NCBI RefSeq assembly: GCF_001553455.1
Contig: NZ_BBOX01000007.1
Coordinates: 1 to 64,000 of the forward strand
Source: Streptomyces hygroscopicus subsp. hygroscopicus
GTDB taxonomy: Bacteria > Actinomycetota > Actinomycetes > Streptomycetales > Streptomycetaceae
Reading direction: 5' to 3'
DNA: 64,000 nt
Made by a program: the position numbers and the translations under genes. The notes under the pieces were generated by a model. The model saw only the letters and a program-made list of their open reading frames with translations. It had not been told where the DNA came from and ran no database searches. Positions 32,652-42,696 of this stretch are shown here, one piece after another; position 1 is the stretch's first letter, and the number at the start of each line of letters is the position of its first letter.

Positions 32652-35600
32652 TCAGCGGCGTCGGCCGTCCTCGTCGTCCCGCGGGCCGAGCAGCTCGTCG
32701 GCCAGCGACGGGAGGTCGTCCAGTGGGGTCTCCTCCGCCCACTCGGGACGGCGGCGGCGCCGACGCGGCGGTTCCGCCCCGCCCTGCGCCTGGCCCTGAC
32801 CGTGCCACTGGCCGGGGCCATACCCCTGGCCCTGACCCTGGCCCTGGCCGTACTGCGGCATCTCGCGCGTGCGCTCGTTCCCCTGGCCGTGCTCCTGCCC
32901 CTGGCCCTCGTCCGGCCGGAACAGCCACGGCGGGACCCGGTCCGCCGGGTCGGCGGACCGCTCGTCCCGTACGGGCGGCAGCACGGTCGTCTCGTCGGCC
33001 GCGTTCGTGGGCGGCTCGACCGACGGCTTGGGGAGGACCGCCGTCTCCTCGGGGTCCGAACCGCCTTCCGGGCGGTCCTGGGGCCGTACGGGCGGCAGCA
33101 CCGCCGTCTCGTCGGCGTCCGGGCCGTTCTGGGGCGGCAGGGGCGGCACGGGCGGCAGCACCGCGGTCTCGTCCGCGTCCGGACCCGCGCCCGGCCCAGC
33201 GGCGGGGCGGCCCATGGCGGGACGGCCGGAGACGTCCGCGCCACCGAACCCCGTCCGCGGGTCGAACCGCGGCGTCTGGACCGTCTCCGCCGCGTCCGGG
33301 TCCGTGACGGCGGGCCCCGCCGCGTCCCGGGCGCCGCCGGTGCCCCCGGAGCCGTCAGCGCCATGGGAACCGGAACCGTCCGTGTCCCGGTACCCGTCCG
33401 TGTCCCGGGAGTCATGCCCACCCCGGGACCCGTCCGTGTCCCGGTACCCGTCCGCGTCCCGAGACCCGTCCGCGTCCTGCTGCGGCGGGGCCGGGAACTC
33501 GGTCTCCACGGTCGGCGCGTCGGCCCCGGAGGGCGCCGCCTCCGCCGCCAGCCGTGCCTGCTCCGCCCGCAGCAGCGCCTCCTCGGCCTTGCGCTGCTCC
33601 TCCTGGCGGCGCGCCTCGGCCTCGGCCCGCCGCTGAGCCTCCGCCTCCTCCTGGAGGCGGCGCCGCTCCTCCTCGGCGGCGCGGGCGCGGTCCTCGGCCT
33701 CGATGCGCTTGCGCTCCTCCTCGGCCCTGCGGCGCGCGTCCTCGGCCCGCTGACGGGCCGCCTCCGCCTGCCGTTCGGCCTCGCGCCGGCGGGCCTCCTC
33801 CAGCTCGAGGCGCTTGCGCTCCTCCTCCTCGGCACGCGCCTTGGCGAGCGCCGCCTGGCGCTCGCGCTCCAGCCGCTCCTCCTCGGCCTTACGGGCGGCC
33901 TCTTCCTCGGCCCGGCGGCGGGCCTCCTCCTCGGCGGCCTTACGGGCCTCCTCCTGGGCCTTCACCTCCGCCTCGGACAGCGGCAGCATCTGGTCCAGGC
34001 GGTGGCGCACCACGGAGGTGACCGCCTCCGGCAGCTGTGCGGCGTCGACGACGATGTAGCGGGCCGGGTCGGCGGCGGCGAGGGCCAGGAATCCGGCCCG
34101 TACGCGCTGGTGGAACTCGGCGGGCTCGGACTCGAGCCGGTCCGGGGCCTCGGTGAAGCGCTCGCGGGCGGTCTCCGGGGAGACGTCCAGCAGCACCGTC
34201 AGATGCGGCACCAGACCGTTCGTCGCCCAGCGCGAGATGCGGGCGATCTCGGTCGCGGCCAGGTCGCGCCCCGCGCCCTGGTAGGCGACGGACGAGTCGA
34301 TGTAGCGGTCGGAGATGACGACCGCGCCGCGCTCCAGCGCCGGGCGGACGACGGTGTCGACGTGCTCCGCGCGGTCCGCGGCGTACAGCAGCGCCTCGGC
34401 GCGGTGCGAGATCCCGGCGGACGAGACGTCGAGCAGGATCGAGCGGAGCCGCTTGCCGATCGCGGTCGCGCCCGGCTCACGGGTCACCACGACCTCGTGG
34501 CCCTTGGCCCTGATCCACTCGGCCAGCGCCTCCACCTGCGTGGACTTGCCCGATCCGTCGCCGCCCTCGACGGCGATGAAGAAGCCGGTGGCGGCCGGGG
34601 CCTCGGCCGCGCCCCCGCCGAGCAGCGCCTCGCGCAGATCCCGGCGCAGCGGCACGCCCTGCCGGTCGTCGGTGCGGCCCAGGACCAGCGCGGCGACGGG
34701 CAGCAGCAGCGCGCCCACCAGCATCAGGGTGAAGGCCGCGCCGCCGTGGGCGAAGACGAAGTCGCCGCTGCCGAGCCGGTGCGGTCCGATGACGGCGGCG
34801 AGCAGGGGCGCGACGACCGCGCCGAGCCCGACGCTGACGCGGACGACGGCCTGCAGGTGCTCGGTCATCCGGGGCCGGCGGGCCTCCTCGGACTCCTGGT
34901 CCAGGAGCGCGTGGCCGGTGTTGGCGGCGATACCGGCCGACACGCCCGCGAGCAGGGCGATCAGCACGACGGTGGTCGTGTCGTGCACCAGGCCCGCCGT
35001 GAGCAGCGCGAGCCCGGTCAGCGCGACCGACAGTGCCAGCAGCCGGCGCCGCGACAGCCCCGGGAGGACCTTCGGGGCCCAGCGGATGCCCAGGGCGGGG
35101 CCGCCGGTGAGGACGAGGACGAGGAGGGCGAAGCCGGCCGGCCCGCCGCCGAGGTCCATGGCCTGCAGCGGCGCGACGCCCACGGCCGCGGCGACCGCGC
35201 TCGCCACCCCGGCGCAGGCCGGCACCAGCAGCGGAACGGCGCCGGTGCGGCCCTTGTCGCTGCCGGTACCGGAGGCGGCGCGGGGGCGGCGCAGCCCCTC
35301 CAGGGGGGAGCGTGCGCGGTTGGTCTGGGCGCCGGGCAGTTCGAGGAAGACGAGGATCGAGACCGACGCGGCGAAGAGTCCGGCGCCGACGTACGAACCG
35401 AGGGCGACCTGGTGGTTGTGGAACCACTCCACGCCGGTGCCCAGGAGCCTGCCGATGAGGGTGACGACGAGCAGCCCGGCGGCGGCGATCGGCAGCGTCA
35501 GGAAGTTCGTACGGAGCGAGAGCCGGCGCAGCGCGTCGAGGTGGTCCGGCAGCGGGCGCACGGCGGCGCCCTCGGCGGGCGGCGCCGGGAGCAGCGAGGG

Positions 35601-36107
35601 GGCCGCGCCGTCCTTGGCGACGGTCCAGAAGCGCTCCGCGACGCCGACGACGAAGGTGGTGATGAGCAGCCAGGCGACGGCGTCGGCCGGGGCCCAGTCG
35701 ATCCACAGCGGCGCGATGAGGAGCAGCACCAGCCGCAGCCCGTCCGCGCCGACCATGGTCCAGCGGCGGTCCAGCGGACCGGAGGGGCCGATGAGCGCGG
35801 CGAGCGGTCCGAGGAGGACCGCGCCGAACAGCACGGTCGCGAAGAGCCGTACGCCCAGCACCACCGCGACCGCGAAGGCCGCGCCGCGATAGCCGCCGCC
35901 GAAGGAGCCGGCGGCCATCGCCGCCTGCAGCGTCAGCACCACCAGCACCAGCACGGCGAGCGCGTCCCCGGCGCCGCCGACGAGCTGGGCACTCCACAGC
36001 CGTCGCAGGGGCGGATAGCGCAGCAGGGCTCGTACGGCCCGCTCGCGGGAGTCCGCGGCAAGGGCGCCGGAAGTGGGTGTCACGTCCGTTGGCTGCTCTC
36101 GCGTCAT
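32652..36107 (-). CDS. tmk: Thymidylate kinase fused to an MFS-like membrane domain, with long coiled-coil tail
   Basis: A 1,151-residue fusion. Residues 1-500: about twelve hydrophobic helices of MFS type. About 505-705: dTMP kinase with P-loop VEGGDGSGKST, EPGAT and DRYIDSSVAYQG, phosphorylating dTMP to dTDP. About 710-865: an uninterrupted charged coiled coil (EEARRRAEEEAARKAEEERL type). About 865-1151: acidic repeats such as DGYRDTDGS and DADETAVLPPV, ending in RRRRRPEW and a short acidic end. The MFS-Tmk fusion is known in Streptomyces; the repeat regions look expanded. The kinase part is intact. The substrate of the membrane domain is unknown. Confidence 0.92.
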   Translation of the reverse strand: MTREQPTDVTPTSGALAADSRERAVRALLRYPPLRRLWSAQLVGGAGDALAVLVLVVLTLQAAMAAGSFGGGYRGAAFAVAVVLGVRLFATVLFGAVLLGPLAALIGPSGPLDRRWTMVGADGLRLVLLLIAPLWIDWAPADAVAWLLITTFVVGVAERFWTVAKDGAAPSLLPAPPAEGAAVRPLPDHLDALRRLSLRTNFLTLPIAAAGLLVVTLIGRLLGTGVEWFHNHQVALGSYVGAGLFAASVSILVFLELPGAQTNRARSPLEGLRRPRAASGTGSDKGRTGAVPLLVPACAGVASAVAAAVGVAPLQAMDLGGGPAGFALLVLVLTGGPALGIRWAPKVLPGLSRRRLLALSVALTGLALLTAGLVHDTTTVVLIALLAGVSAGIAANTGHALLDQESEEARRPRMTEHLQAVVRVSVGLGAVVAPLLAAVIGPHRLGSGDFVFAHGGAAFTLMLVGALLLPVAALVLGRTDDRQGVPLRRDLREALLGGGAAEAPAATGFFIAVEGGDGSGKSTQVEALAEWIRAKGHEVVVTREPGATAIGKRLRSILLDVSSAGISHRAEALLYAADRAEHVDTVVRPALERGAVVISDRYIDSSVAYQGAGRDLAATEIARISRWATNGLVPHLTVLLDVSPETARERFTEAPDRLESEPAEFHQRVRAGFLALAAADPARYIVVDAAQLPEAVTSVVRHRLDQMLPLSEAEVKAQEEARKAAEEEARRRAEEEAARKAEEERLERERQAALAKARAEEEERKRLELEEARRREAERQAEAARQRAEDARRRAEEERKRIEAEDRARAAEEERRRLQEEAEAQRRAEAEARRQEEQRKAEEALLRAEQARLAAEAAPSGADAPTVETEFPAPPQQDADGSRDADGYRDTDGSRGGHDSRDTDGYRDTDGSGSHGADGSGGTGGARDAAGPAVTDPDAAETVQTPRFDPRTGFGGADVSGRPAMGRPAAGPGAGPDADETAVLPPVPPLPPQNGPDADETAVLPPVRPQDRPEGGSDPEETAVLPKPSVEPPTNAADETTVLPPVRDERSADPADRVPPWLFRPDEGQGQEHGQGNERTREMPQYGQGQGQGQGYGPGQWHGQGQAQGGAEPPRRRRRRPEWAEETPLDDLPSLADELLGPRDDEDGRRR

Positions 36108-36222
36108 CCCGCCAGCCTATCCGGATCACATGAACCCACGGCCCCCCGGCCGAACAAACGGGCGGTGAGCCGTGGACGGCATGCGGATCGCTCCTGCCTC
36201 GTTCCGCTTTCCTACGCGTTTC

Positions 36223-39084
36223 CTACTCGGCGTTCGCCGACGACTTCCTGGCCGCCGTCGCCTTCTTGGCGGCGGTCTTCGCAGTGGTCTTCGCGGCGGT
36301 CTTCTTGGCGGTCGTCTTCTTGGCCGCGGTCTTCTTGGCGGCGGTCTTCTTCGCCGCCGTCTTCTTGGCCGCGGTCTTCTTCGCCGCCGCCTTCTTGGCG
36401 GTCTTCTTGGCCGGCCCCTTGGCGCGCTTCTCGGCGAGCAGCTCATAGCCGCGCTCGGGCGTGATGGTCTCCACGTCGTCGTCGCGGCGCAGCGTCGCGT
36501 TGGTCTCGCCGTCCGTGACGTACGGGCCGAAACGGCCGTCCTTGACCACCACGGGCCGCTCGCTGACCGGGTCGGTGCCCAGCTCCTTCAGCGGCGGCTT
36601 GGCCGCTGCCCGCCCACGCTGCTTGGGCTGCGCGTAGATCGCCAGCGCCTCCTTGAGCGTGATGGTGAAGATCTGCTCCTCGGTCTCCAGCGACCGCGAG
36701 TCCGTGCCCTTCTTCAGGTACGGGCCGTAGCGGCCGTTCTGCGCGGTGATCTCGACGCCCTCGGGGTCGACGCCGACCACCCGCGGCAGCGACATCAGCT
36801 TGAGCGCGTCCTCCAGGGTCACCGTGTCCAGGGACATCGACTTCAGCAGGGAGGCCGTGCGCGGCTTGATGGCGTTCTTACCGCTCTTGGGGGTGTCCTC
36901 GGGGAGCACCTCGGTGACGTACGGGCCGTACCGGCCGTCCTTGGCGACGATCATGCGTCCGGTCTCGGGGTCCGGGCCCAGCTCGAACTCCCCGCTCGGC
37001 TTGGCGAGCAGTTCCTCCGCATACGCCACGGTGAGCTCGTCCGGCGGCAGGTCGTCGGGGACGTCGGCACGGCGGCCGGTGCCGCCCTCGACCTCGGCCG
37101 GGCGCTCGACGTACGGGCCGTAGCGGCCGACGCGCAGCACGATGCCGTCGCCCACGGGGAAGGACGAGATCTCCCGGGCGTCGATCGCGCCCAGGTCGGT
37201 GACCAGCTCCTTGAGGCCGCCGAGGTGGTCGCCGTCGCCGTTCCCGGCCTCGGCGGCGCCGCCCTGCGCGCCTTCTCCGAAGTAGAAGCGCTTGAGCCAC
37301 GGCACGGCCTCGGCCTCGCCGCGTGCGATGCGGTCGAGGTCGTCCTCCATCTTGGCGGTGAAGTCGTAGTCGACCAGCCGGCCGAAGTGCTTCTCCAGCA
37401 GGTTGACCACGGCGAAGCTCAGGAAGGAGGGCACGAGCGCGGTGCCCTTCTTGAAGACGTAGCCGCGGTCGAGGATGGTGCCCAGGATCGTGGCGTAGGT
37501 CGAGGGGCGGCCGATCTCGCGCTCTTCGAGCTCCTTGACCAGCGACGCCTCGGTGTAGCGGGCCGGGGGCTTGGTCGCGTGGCCATCGGCGGTGATCTCC
37601 TCGGCGGTGAGCCGGTCGCCCTCGGCGACCTGCGGCAGCCTGCGCTCACGGTCGTCGAGCTCGGCGTTCGGGTCGTCGGCGCCCTCCACGTATGCCTTCA
37701 TGAAGCCGTGGAAGGTGATCGTCTTGCCGGAGGCGGAGAACTCGGCGTCCCGGCCGTCGCTCGCCCGCCCGCCGATCTTGACAGTGACCGAGTTGCCGAT
37801 CGCGTCCTTCATCTGGGAGGCGACGGTCCGCTTCCAGATCAGCTCGTAGAGCCGGAACTGGTCGCCGGTGAGGCCGGTCTCCGCCGGGGTGCGGAAACGG
37901 TCGCCCGAGGGGCGGATGGCCTCGTGCGCCTCCTGGGCGTTCTTGACCTTGCCCGCGTAGGTGCGCGGCTTGTCCGGCAGGTAGTCGGCGCCGTAGAGCT
38001 GGGTGACCTGCGCCCGGGCCGCCGCCACCGCCGTGTCCGACAGGATGGTGGAGTCCGTACGCATATAGGTGATGTAGCCGTTCTCGTACAGCTTCTGCGC
38101 GACCTGCATGGTGGCCTTGGCGCCGAAGCCCAGCTTGCGGCTCGCCTCCTGCTGCAGGGTCGTGGTGCGGAACGGCGCGTACGGCGAGCGGCGGTACGGC
38201 TTGGACTCGACCGAGCGCACCGTGAAGGCGGTGTCGGCGAGGGCCGCGGCCAGCGAGCGGGCGCCCGCCTCGTCCAGGTGCAGGACGTTGACGCCGTCCT
38301 TGAGCTGCCCGAGCGAGGTGAAATCACGCCCCTGGGCGACCCGCAGGCCGTCGACAGCGGTAAGGCGGGCACCGAAGGTGCCGGGATCGCCGGCGTCTCC
38401 CTTGAGCGCGGCGGGCGACGGGTGGGAGAAGGTTCCGGTGAGGTCCCAGTACTCGGCGGAGCGGAAGGCGATGCGCTCGCGCTCGCGCTCGACGACGAGA
38501 CGGGTGGCGACCGACTGGACCCGGCCCGCGGACAGGCCGCGCATGACCTTCTTCCACAGGACCGGCGACACCTCGTAGCCGTAGAGGCGGTCGAGGATGC
38601 GGCGGGTCTCCTGGGCGTCGACCAGGCGCTGGTTCAGCTCGCGCGGATTGGCCACGGCGGCCCGGATGGCGTCCTTGGTGATCTCGTGGAAGACCATCCG
38701 GCGGACCGGGACCTTGGGCTTGAGGACCTCCTGGAGGTGCCAGGCGATGGCCTCGCCCTCGCGGTCCTCATCGGTGGCCAGGAAGAGCTCGTCGGAGTCG
38801 GCGAGCAGTTCCTTGAGCTTCTTGACCTGGCTCTTCTTGTCCGAGTTGACCACATAGACGGGCTGGAAATCGTGATCGACGTCCACACCGAGGCGCCGGA
38901 CCTCGCCGGTGTACTTGTCGGGAACCTCGGCCGCACCGTTCGGCAGGTCCCGGATGTGCCCGACGCTGGCCTCGACCACGTATCCCGGGCCGAGGTAGCC
39001 CTTGATCGTCTTCGCCTTGGCAGGCGACTCGACGATGACGAGTCGGCGGCCGCCCTGTGCGGTCTCGCTGGTGGTCGGGGACAA
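36223..39084 (-). CDS. topA: DNA topoisomerase I
   Basis: A 953-residue type IA topoisomerase that relaxes negative supercoils. Toprim domain starts VIVESPAKAKTIKGYL with DEDREG; active-site Tyr is in GYITYMRTDST (about residue 342); SAGRVQSVATRLVVERE is typical. Four C-terminal repeats carry G-R-[YF]-G-P-Y (VLRVGRYGPYVE and others, residues about 640-905). Instead of zinc fingers it ends in about 60 residues of AAKKT repeats, as in other actinobacterial TopA, where the basic tail aids processivity. The start is TTG 39084 behind GGAGAG. Confidence 0.95.
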   Translation of the reverse strand: MSPTTSETAQGGRRLVIVESPAKAKTIKGYLGPGYVVEASVGHIRDLPNGAAEVPDKYTGEVRRLGVDVDHDFQPVYVVNSDKKSQVKKLKELLADSDELFLATDEDREGEAIAWHLQEVLKPKVPVRRMVFHEITKDAIRAAVANPRELNQRLVDAQETRRILDRLYGYEVSPVLWKKVMRGLSAGRVQSVATRLVVERERERIAFRSAEYWDLTGTFSHPSPAALKGDAGDPGTFGARLTAVDGLRVAQGRDFTSLGQLKDGVNVLHLDEAGARSLAAALADTAFTVRSVESKPYRRSPYAPFRTTTLQQEASRKLGFGAKATMQVAQKLYENGYITYMRTDSTILSDTAVAAARAQVTQLYGADYLPDKPRTYAGKVKNAQEAHEAIRPSGDRFRTPAETGLTGDQFRLYELIWKRTVASQMKDAIGNSVTVKIGGRASDGRDAEFSASGKTITFHGFMKAYVEGADDPNAELDDRERRLPQVAEGDRLTAEEITADGHATKPPARYTEASLVKELEEREIGRPSTYATILGTILDRGYVFKKGTALVPSFLSFAVVNLLEKHFGRLVDYDFTAKMEDDLDRIARGEAEAVPWLKRFYFGEGAQGGAAEAGNGDGDHLGGLKELVTDLGAIDAREISSFPVGDGIVLRVGRYGPYVERPAEVEGGTGRRADVPDDLPPDELTVAYAEELLAKPSGEFELGPDPETGRMIVAKDGRYGPYVTEVLPEDTPKSGKNAIKPRTASLLKSMSLDTVTLEDALKLMSLPRVVGVDPEGVEITAQNGRYGPYLKKGTDSRSLETEEQIFTITLKEALAIYAQPKQRGRAAAKPPLKELGTDPVSERPVVVKDGRFGPYVTDGETNATLRRDDDVETITPERGYELLAEKRAKGPAKKTAKKAAAKKTAAKKTAAKKTAAKKTAAKKTTAKKTAAKTTAKTAAKKATAARKSSANAE

Positions 39085-39295
39085 CTTGGCTCTTCTCTCC
39101 GGTCGACTCTCGGTGAACGGGCAGTGCCGCGTGGGTAACGCTTACACGGCCTCCCTCTACGGTGACGCTGCGGAGTGTGACGGTACATCCCGCCCCCGTG
39201 TCAAACGGAAAAAGCCCGCAACGCCACTCGAACGGTAACCCGACAACCGACCTGTCTGCCGCCCGGACCGGCACACGGCAGGACGGAAGGCCCTG

Positions 39296-39493
39296 TCAGG
39301 CGTAACCCAGGCACCAGATCCCGCCGCCCAGCGCGGCGGTGCCGAAGAGCAGGGAGAGCGCCGCGAAAGCGACGGGACTCACACCGTGCGCGACCGGCGC
39401 ACGCAGCCTCAGGCGCACCGCCGTCCACAGCAGCAGCGCGGAGCCGAACAGCACGAATGCCGTTCCGGCGAAGATCGCAGGTCCGCTCTCCAT
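39296..39493 (-). CDS. Small two-helix membrane protein beside topA
   Basis: A 65-residue protein with helices AGTAFVLFGSALLLWTAV and SPVAFAALSLLFGTAALGG. ATG 39493 lacks a good ribosome site; the frame is open further upstream, so the start is uncertain. Short membrane proteins at this position upstream of topA recur in Streptomyces (from memory). Function unknown. Confidence 0.6.
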   Translation of the reverse strand: MESGPAIFAGTAFVLFGSALLLWTAVRLRLRAPVAHGVSPVAFAALSLLFGTAALGGGIWCLGYA

Positions 39494-40010
39494 GGCGGGA
39501 GCGTGGCACGCGTCGGAGGCGTGGGCGCGAACCCCGGGTGAACAGCGCGCGACGCCCCGTCCGGCCCCCGTCGGCACGTCCCCGGCGCCCGCCGGGGCGG
39601 CCCCGCGCCGCCTCCGGGAACGGGGCCGGACCCCGCCCGTCCCGGATGGTCCCGGCCGCGCCCCTGCGACAGCTTCCTGCCAAACGGGGGCGCGGGGTGT
39701 CGCGGTGTACCACTGGCGCACGCCCCCCCCAGCAGGGCTCTGACGGAGCTCTTACGACACACCCCGCCGTGCTCGCGACGCCTGGGTACGTCGGGCGCTG
39801 GACGCCCGCCGCGCCGGACGTCGCGAGCACGGCGGAGCCCGGACGCCCGGTACGCCGGACGTCGCGAGCACGGCGCGGAGTCCGGACGCCCGGTACGCAG
39901 CGGGCGCTGTACGCCCTCGTCCGGTACGCAGCGGGCGCTATATGCCCTCGCCCGGTACGCAGCGGGCGCTGTATGCCCTCGCCCGGTGCGCCGGGCGCTA
40001 TATGCCCTCG
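39494..40010. repeat. Arrays upstream of the small gene, including 31-base units over the methyltransferase stop
   Basis: The gap is GC-rich without a gene. GACGTCGCGAGCACGGCG is duplicated near 39819 and 39860. Four copies of a 31-base unit beginning CGGTACGCAGCGGGCGCT start at 39891, 39922, 39953 and 39984; the last contains the methyltransferase's final codons GAG GGC ATA TAG, which recur as GAGGGCATA(C/T)AG in the others. Confidence 0.85.
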
Positions 40011-41560
40011 TCGCCGACCGGCCGCAGAAACCCCTGCTCGACCAGGAGCCGGATGGACTGCGGCGTGCGGTCGCGCAGCACCACCGGGTCCTCCCCGAGG
40101 AGCTGGGCGATGGCGTCCAGGATCCGGCCCGCGCTCAGTGTGCCGTCGCACACACCCGCGAAGCCCGCCCCGACCGTGTCCACCTTCGTCGCGCGCCGCA
40201 TCCCCCGGTGCTGCCTGAGCACCACATGCTCCGGATCCTCGGCCCCGGGCGGGCCCACCTGCTCCTGGACGACCTCGTCCGCCAGCTGGAAGCGGGCGGT
40301 CAGCAGCGCCGCGTCGTCGTGCGTCCGCAGGAAGTCCTGCCGGTCGAAGTGGGCCATGACCTCGCCCCCCAACGGCTGCTCGACCGGGTGGGGCCACTCC
40401 TCCACGATCACCGAGGGCCGGTCGGCGCCGGACTTGCGCAGGGTGATCCAGCCGAAGCCGACGGCCTTGGTCCCCCGCGCCTCGAACTCGTCCAGCCAGG
40501 CGTCGTAGCGCGCCGCGTACGCCTCGGGACCGGCCAGGTGCTCACCCGCGTCGCGCAGCCACAGCTCGGCGTACTGGGTGACGTCCTGCACCTCGCGCTG
40601 CACGATCCAGGCGTCACAGCCGGACGGGACCCAGGAGGCCAGCCGCTCGCGCCAGTCCTCCCCCTCGATGTGCTGCCAGTTGGCGAGCAGCTGGCACCAG
40701 CCGCCGTCGGCGAGGTGCCCGGCGGACCGCTGGACGAGGGTGCTGCACAGATCGTCCCCGGACATCCCGCCCTCCCGGTAGACCAGCTCGCTGCCCTCCG
40801 GCGAGCGGGGGGAGATCACGAAGGGCGGGTTGGAGACGATCAGGTCGTACGTCTCGTCCCGGACCGGCTCGAACAGCGATCCCTCGCGCAGATCCGGCTC
40901 CGGCGCCCCGGACAGGGCGAGCGTCAGCCTGGCGATGGCCAGGGCGCGCGGATTGCGGTCCGTGGCGGTGACACGGGTGGCGTGGCGGCCCGCGTGCAGC
41001 GCCTGGATGCCGGAGCCGGTGCCGAGGTCGAGGACCCGGCCCACCCGCGCGGGGACGGTGAGACCGGCGAGCGTGGTGGACGCCCCGCCGACCCCGAGGA
41101 CGAGCCGGGAGCGGTCCTCACGGCCGCGGGCGCCGCCCGGACCGCCGATCCCGCCCGCGCCGCCGACCGCGCAGCCCAGATCGGAGACGATCCACCAGTC
41201 CTGGCCCTCGGGCCCGCCGTAAGGCCGCACGTCCACGGTCGCGCGCACCTGGTCGCCGTCCCGCACCAGCCAGCCGTCGGCGAGGCAGTCCTCGGCCGGC
41301 AGGGCCGCGGCCGCCCGCCCGTACGCCACGGGGCGCTGCAACAGGAAGAGCCGCACCAGGGTCTCCAGCGGGCTCTCGCCCCGGGAGGCCCGCAGCGCCG
41401 GAACCGTCTCCCCGCGCGCCAGGGCCGCATAGGCGGACGCGCCGAGCAGGTCCAGCAGGCCGTCGGCGGTGAAGGAGGCGGCCGACAGCGCCTCGCGCAG
41501 GCGAACGGTGCGCTCAGGGTCGGCGGCGGGGAGGCGGAACGGAGGCTGGTGCGTACTCAC
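39998..41560 (-). CDS. SAM-dependent methyltransferase of the N5-glutamine/N6-adenine class
   Basis: A 520-residue methyltransferase. SAM motif I is VLDLGTGSGIQALHAG; the catalytic motif is SNPPFVISPRS (NPPF), which marks methylation of an amide or exocyclic amino nitrogen (HemK/RsmC/M.TaqI class). An N-terminal helical domain (residues 1-130) and a C-terminal domain of about 200 residues flank it; this architecture is widespread in actinobacteria. GTG 41560 is used; the ribosome site is weak. Substrate (protein, rRNA or DNA) unknown. Its 3' end lies in a 31-base tandem array. Confidence 0.85.
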   Translation of the reverse strand: MSTHQPPFRLPAADPERTVRLREALSAASFTADGLLDLLGASAYAALARGETVPALRASRGESPLETLVRLFLLQRPVAYGRAAAALPAEDCLADGWLVRDGDQVRATVDVRPYGGPEGQDWWIVSDLGCAVGGAGGIGGPGGARGREDRSRLVLGVGGASTTLAGLTVPARVGRVLDLGTGSGIQALHAGRHATRVTATDRNPRALAIARLTLALSGAPEPDLREGSLFEPVRDETYDLIVSNPPFVISPRSPEGSELVYREGGMSGDDLCSTLVQRSAGHLADGGWCQLLANWQHIEGEDWRERLASWVPSGCDAWIVQREVQDVTQYAELWLRDAGEHLAGPEAYAARYDAWLDEFEARGTKAVGFGWITLRKSGADRPSVIVEEWPHPVEQPLGGEVMAHFDRQDFLRTHDDAALLTARFQLADEVVQEQVGPPGAEDPEHVVLRQHRGMRRATKVDTVGAGFAGVCDGTLSAGRILDAIAQLLGEDPVVLRDRTPQSIRLLVEQGFLRPVGDEGI

Positions 41561-41569
41561 GCCCCCATT

Positions 41570-41894
41570 GTCGGGGCAACCACCGACAGTGGCGACGACA
41601 GCCCGCATCGGGACGACGCCGCCGGCGCCGGTCCGGGTGACGCGAGGGCAAAGGGGGCGTGGGACGGGGGCGTTGGACCTCCGGCGGCGGGGCCCCGGGC
41701 GGGGCCGTCACGACCCGCGGTGCCGCGCGGCGACGCCGCCAGGACCGCCTGACGGCGCCGCCCGTCCCGTGCGGTGACGCAACCAGGACCGCGTGGCGGC
41801 GCAGCCAGGACCGCGAGGGCGCCGCTAGGACCGCGCGGACCACGCCGTGTCACCGCTAGGACTGCGCCGCTAGGACCGCGCCGTCAGGACTGCG
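41570..41894. repeat. 14-base array containing the lipoprotein's stop codon
   Basis: Units of CCGCTAGGACCGCG occur at 41822, 41853, 41867 and, as CCGTCAGGACTGCG with the lipoprotein's stop and its last codons, at 41881. Degenerate versions (CAGGACCGCG) extend back to about 41735. Confidence 0.8.
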
Positions 41895-42456
41895 CCGTGG
41901 CACCGCCGCTCGTCTTCGGCTTCTGGCAGCCGGGCTGCTTGGCCATCGCCGAGCCGACCTTCCCCTCCTGCAACTTCCGCAGGGCCTGGTCACCCGACGT
42001 GCTGAGCTTGTCGAGATCGTCGGCGACGCCCTTGAGCCCCTGGGCGAACTTGGACTTGTCCGAGGTGTCCAGCTTGTCGACGGCCGTCTTCAGCTTCGTG
42101 TACGCCGCCGAGGTGGCGTTGAGCTCCTTGACCGCCTGCTTGTGGGTCTCCTCGCCGTTGTCCACAGGCGGAGCGCCCGCGCTCTTCACGGCCTTGGCCA
42201 GCGCCCCGTAGGACTCGGAGATCTCCTGGAACGCGACGGAGTCGGTCTGCTGAAGCTTCTTGGAGTCCTGCTCGTCGGCGGCACCCTGGATCGCGGTGTT
42301 GGCGCCCTGGATCTTCTTCAGCTGGGGCTGCACCTCGTCACAGACCGACTTGGCCCAGTCGTTGACCTTCCCGTCCCCGTCACCGCCCCCGCAGCCGGTC
42401 AGCGCCAGTACGAGTGCCGCACCGCCGGACAGTGCAGCCACAAGCTTCTTGTTCAC
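41884..42456 (-). CDS. Small lipoprotein of unknown function
   Basis: A 190-residue protein with signal peptide (KLVAALSGGAALVLA) and lipobox L-T-G-C, followed by a largely helical domain rich in Lys, Asp and Gln (DEVQPQLKKIQGANTAIQG, LDTSDKSKFAQGLKG). GTG 42456 follows GAAGGGA; the ATG six codons upstream lacks a site. Two further Cys (near residues 42 and 178) may pair. I do not recognise the domain beyond 'small secreted protein' of Streptomyces. Expected on the outer membrane leaflet. Confidence 0.8.
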   Translation of the reverse strand: MNKKLVAALSGGAALVLALTGCGGGDGDGKVNDWAKSVCDEVQPQLKKIQGANTAIQGAADEQDSKKLQQTDSVAFQEISESYGALAKAVKSAGAPPVDNGEETHKQAVKELNATSAAYTKLKTAVDKLDTSDKSKFAQGLKGVADDLDKLSTSGDQALRKLQEGKVGSAMAKQPGCQKPKTSGGATAQS

Positions 42457-42696
42457 CGGATTGGTCCCTTCCATGGCTCTCGGCCCCGGAACATACACGT
42501 CCATCCGGCGTAGCCCATCGAACCAGCGCCCCACTTGGACCCTTATCGCATTGTTTGCACCCCGCTCGTTGTGGACATGGCCTCATCGAGCGGACGGCGC
42601 GCGGTGGGCAGGGGGACGGGCGGACGATGTGCCGTCGCACACCGCCCGCCCGCATGTCGCAAGGGCTCCCCGGCCCCGTGACCCCTTCCCCCCGGG

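Noticed and set aside
32802..36464. 1,220-codon open frame on the plus strand opposite tmk
   Set aside because: It is an antisense shadow of tmk and the intergenic region caused by high GC at third positions; no domain is recognisable and there is no ribosome site.
36172..39138. 988-codon open frame opposite topA
   Set aside because: Antisense of topA with composition typical of shadow frames; topA motifs are complete on the minus strand.
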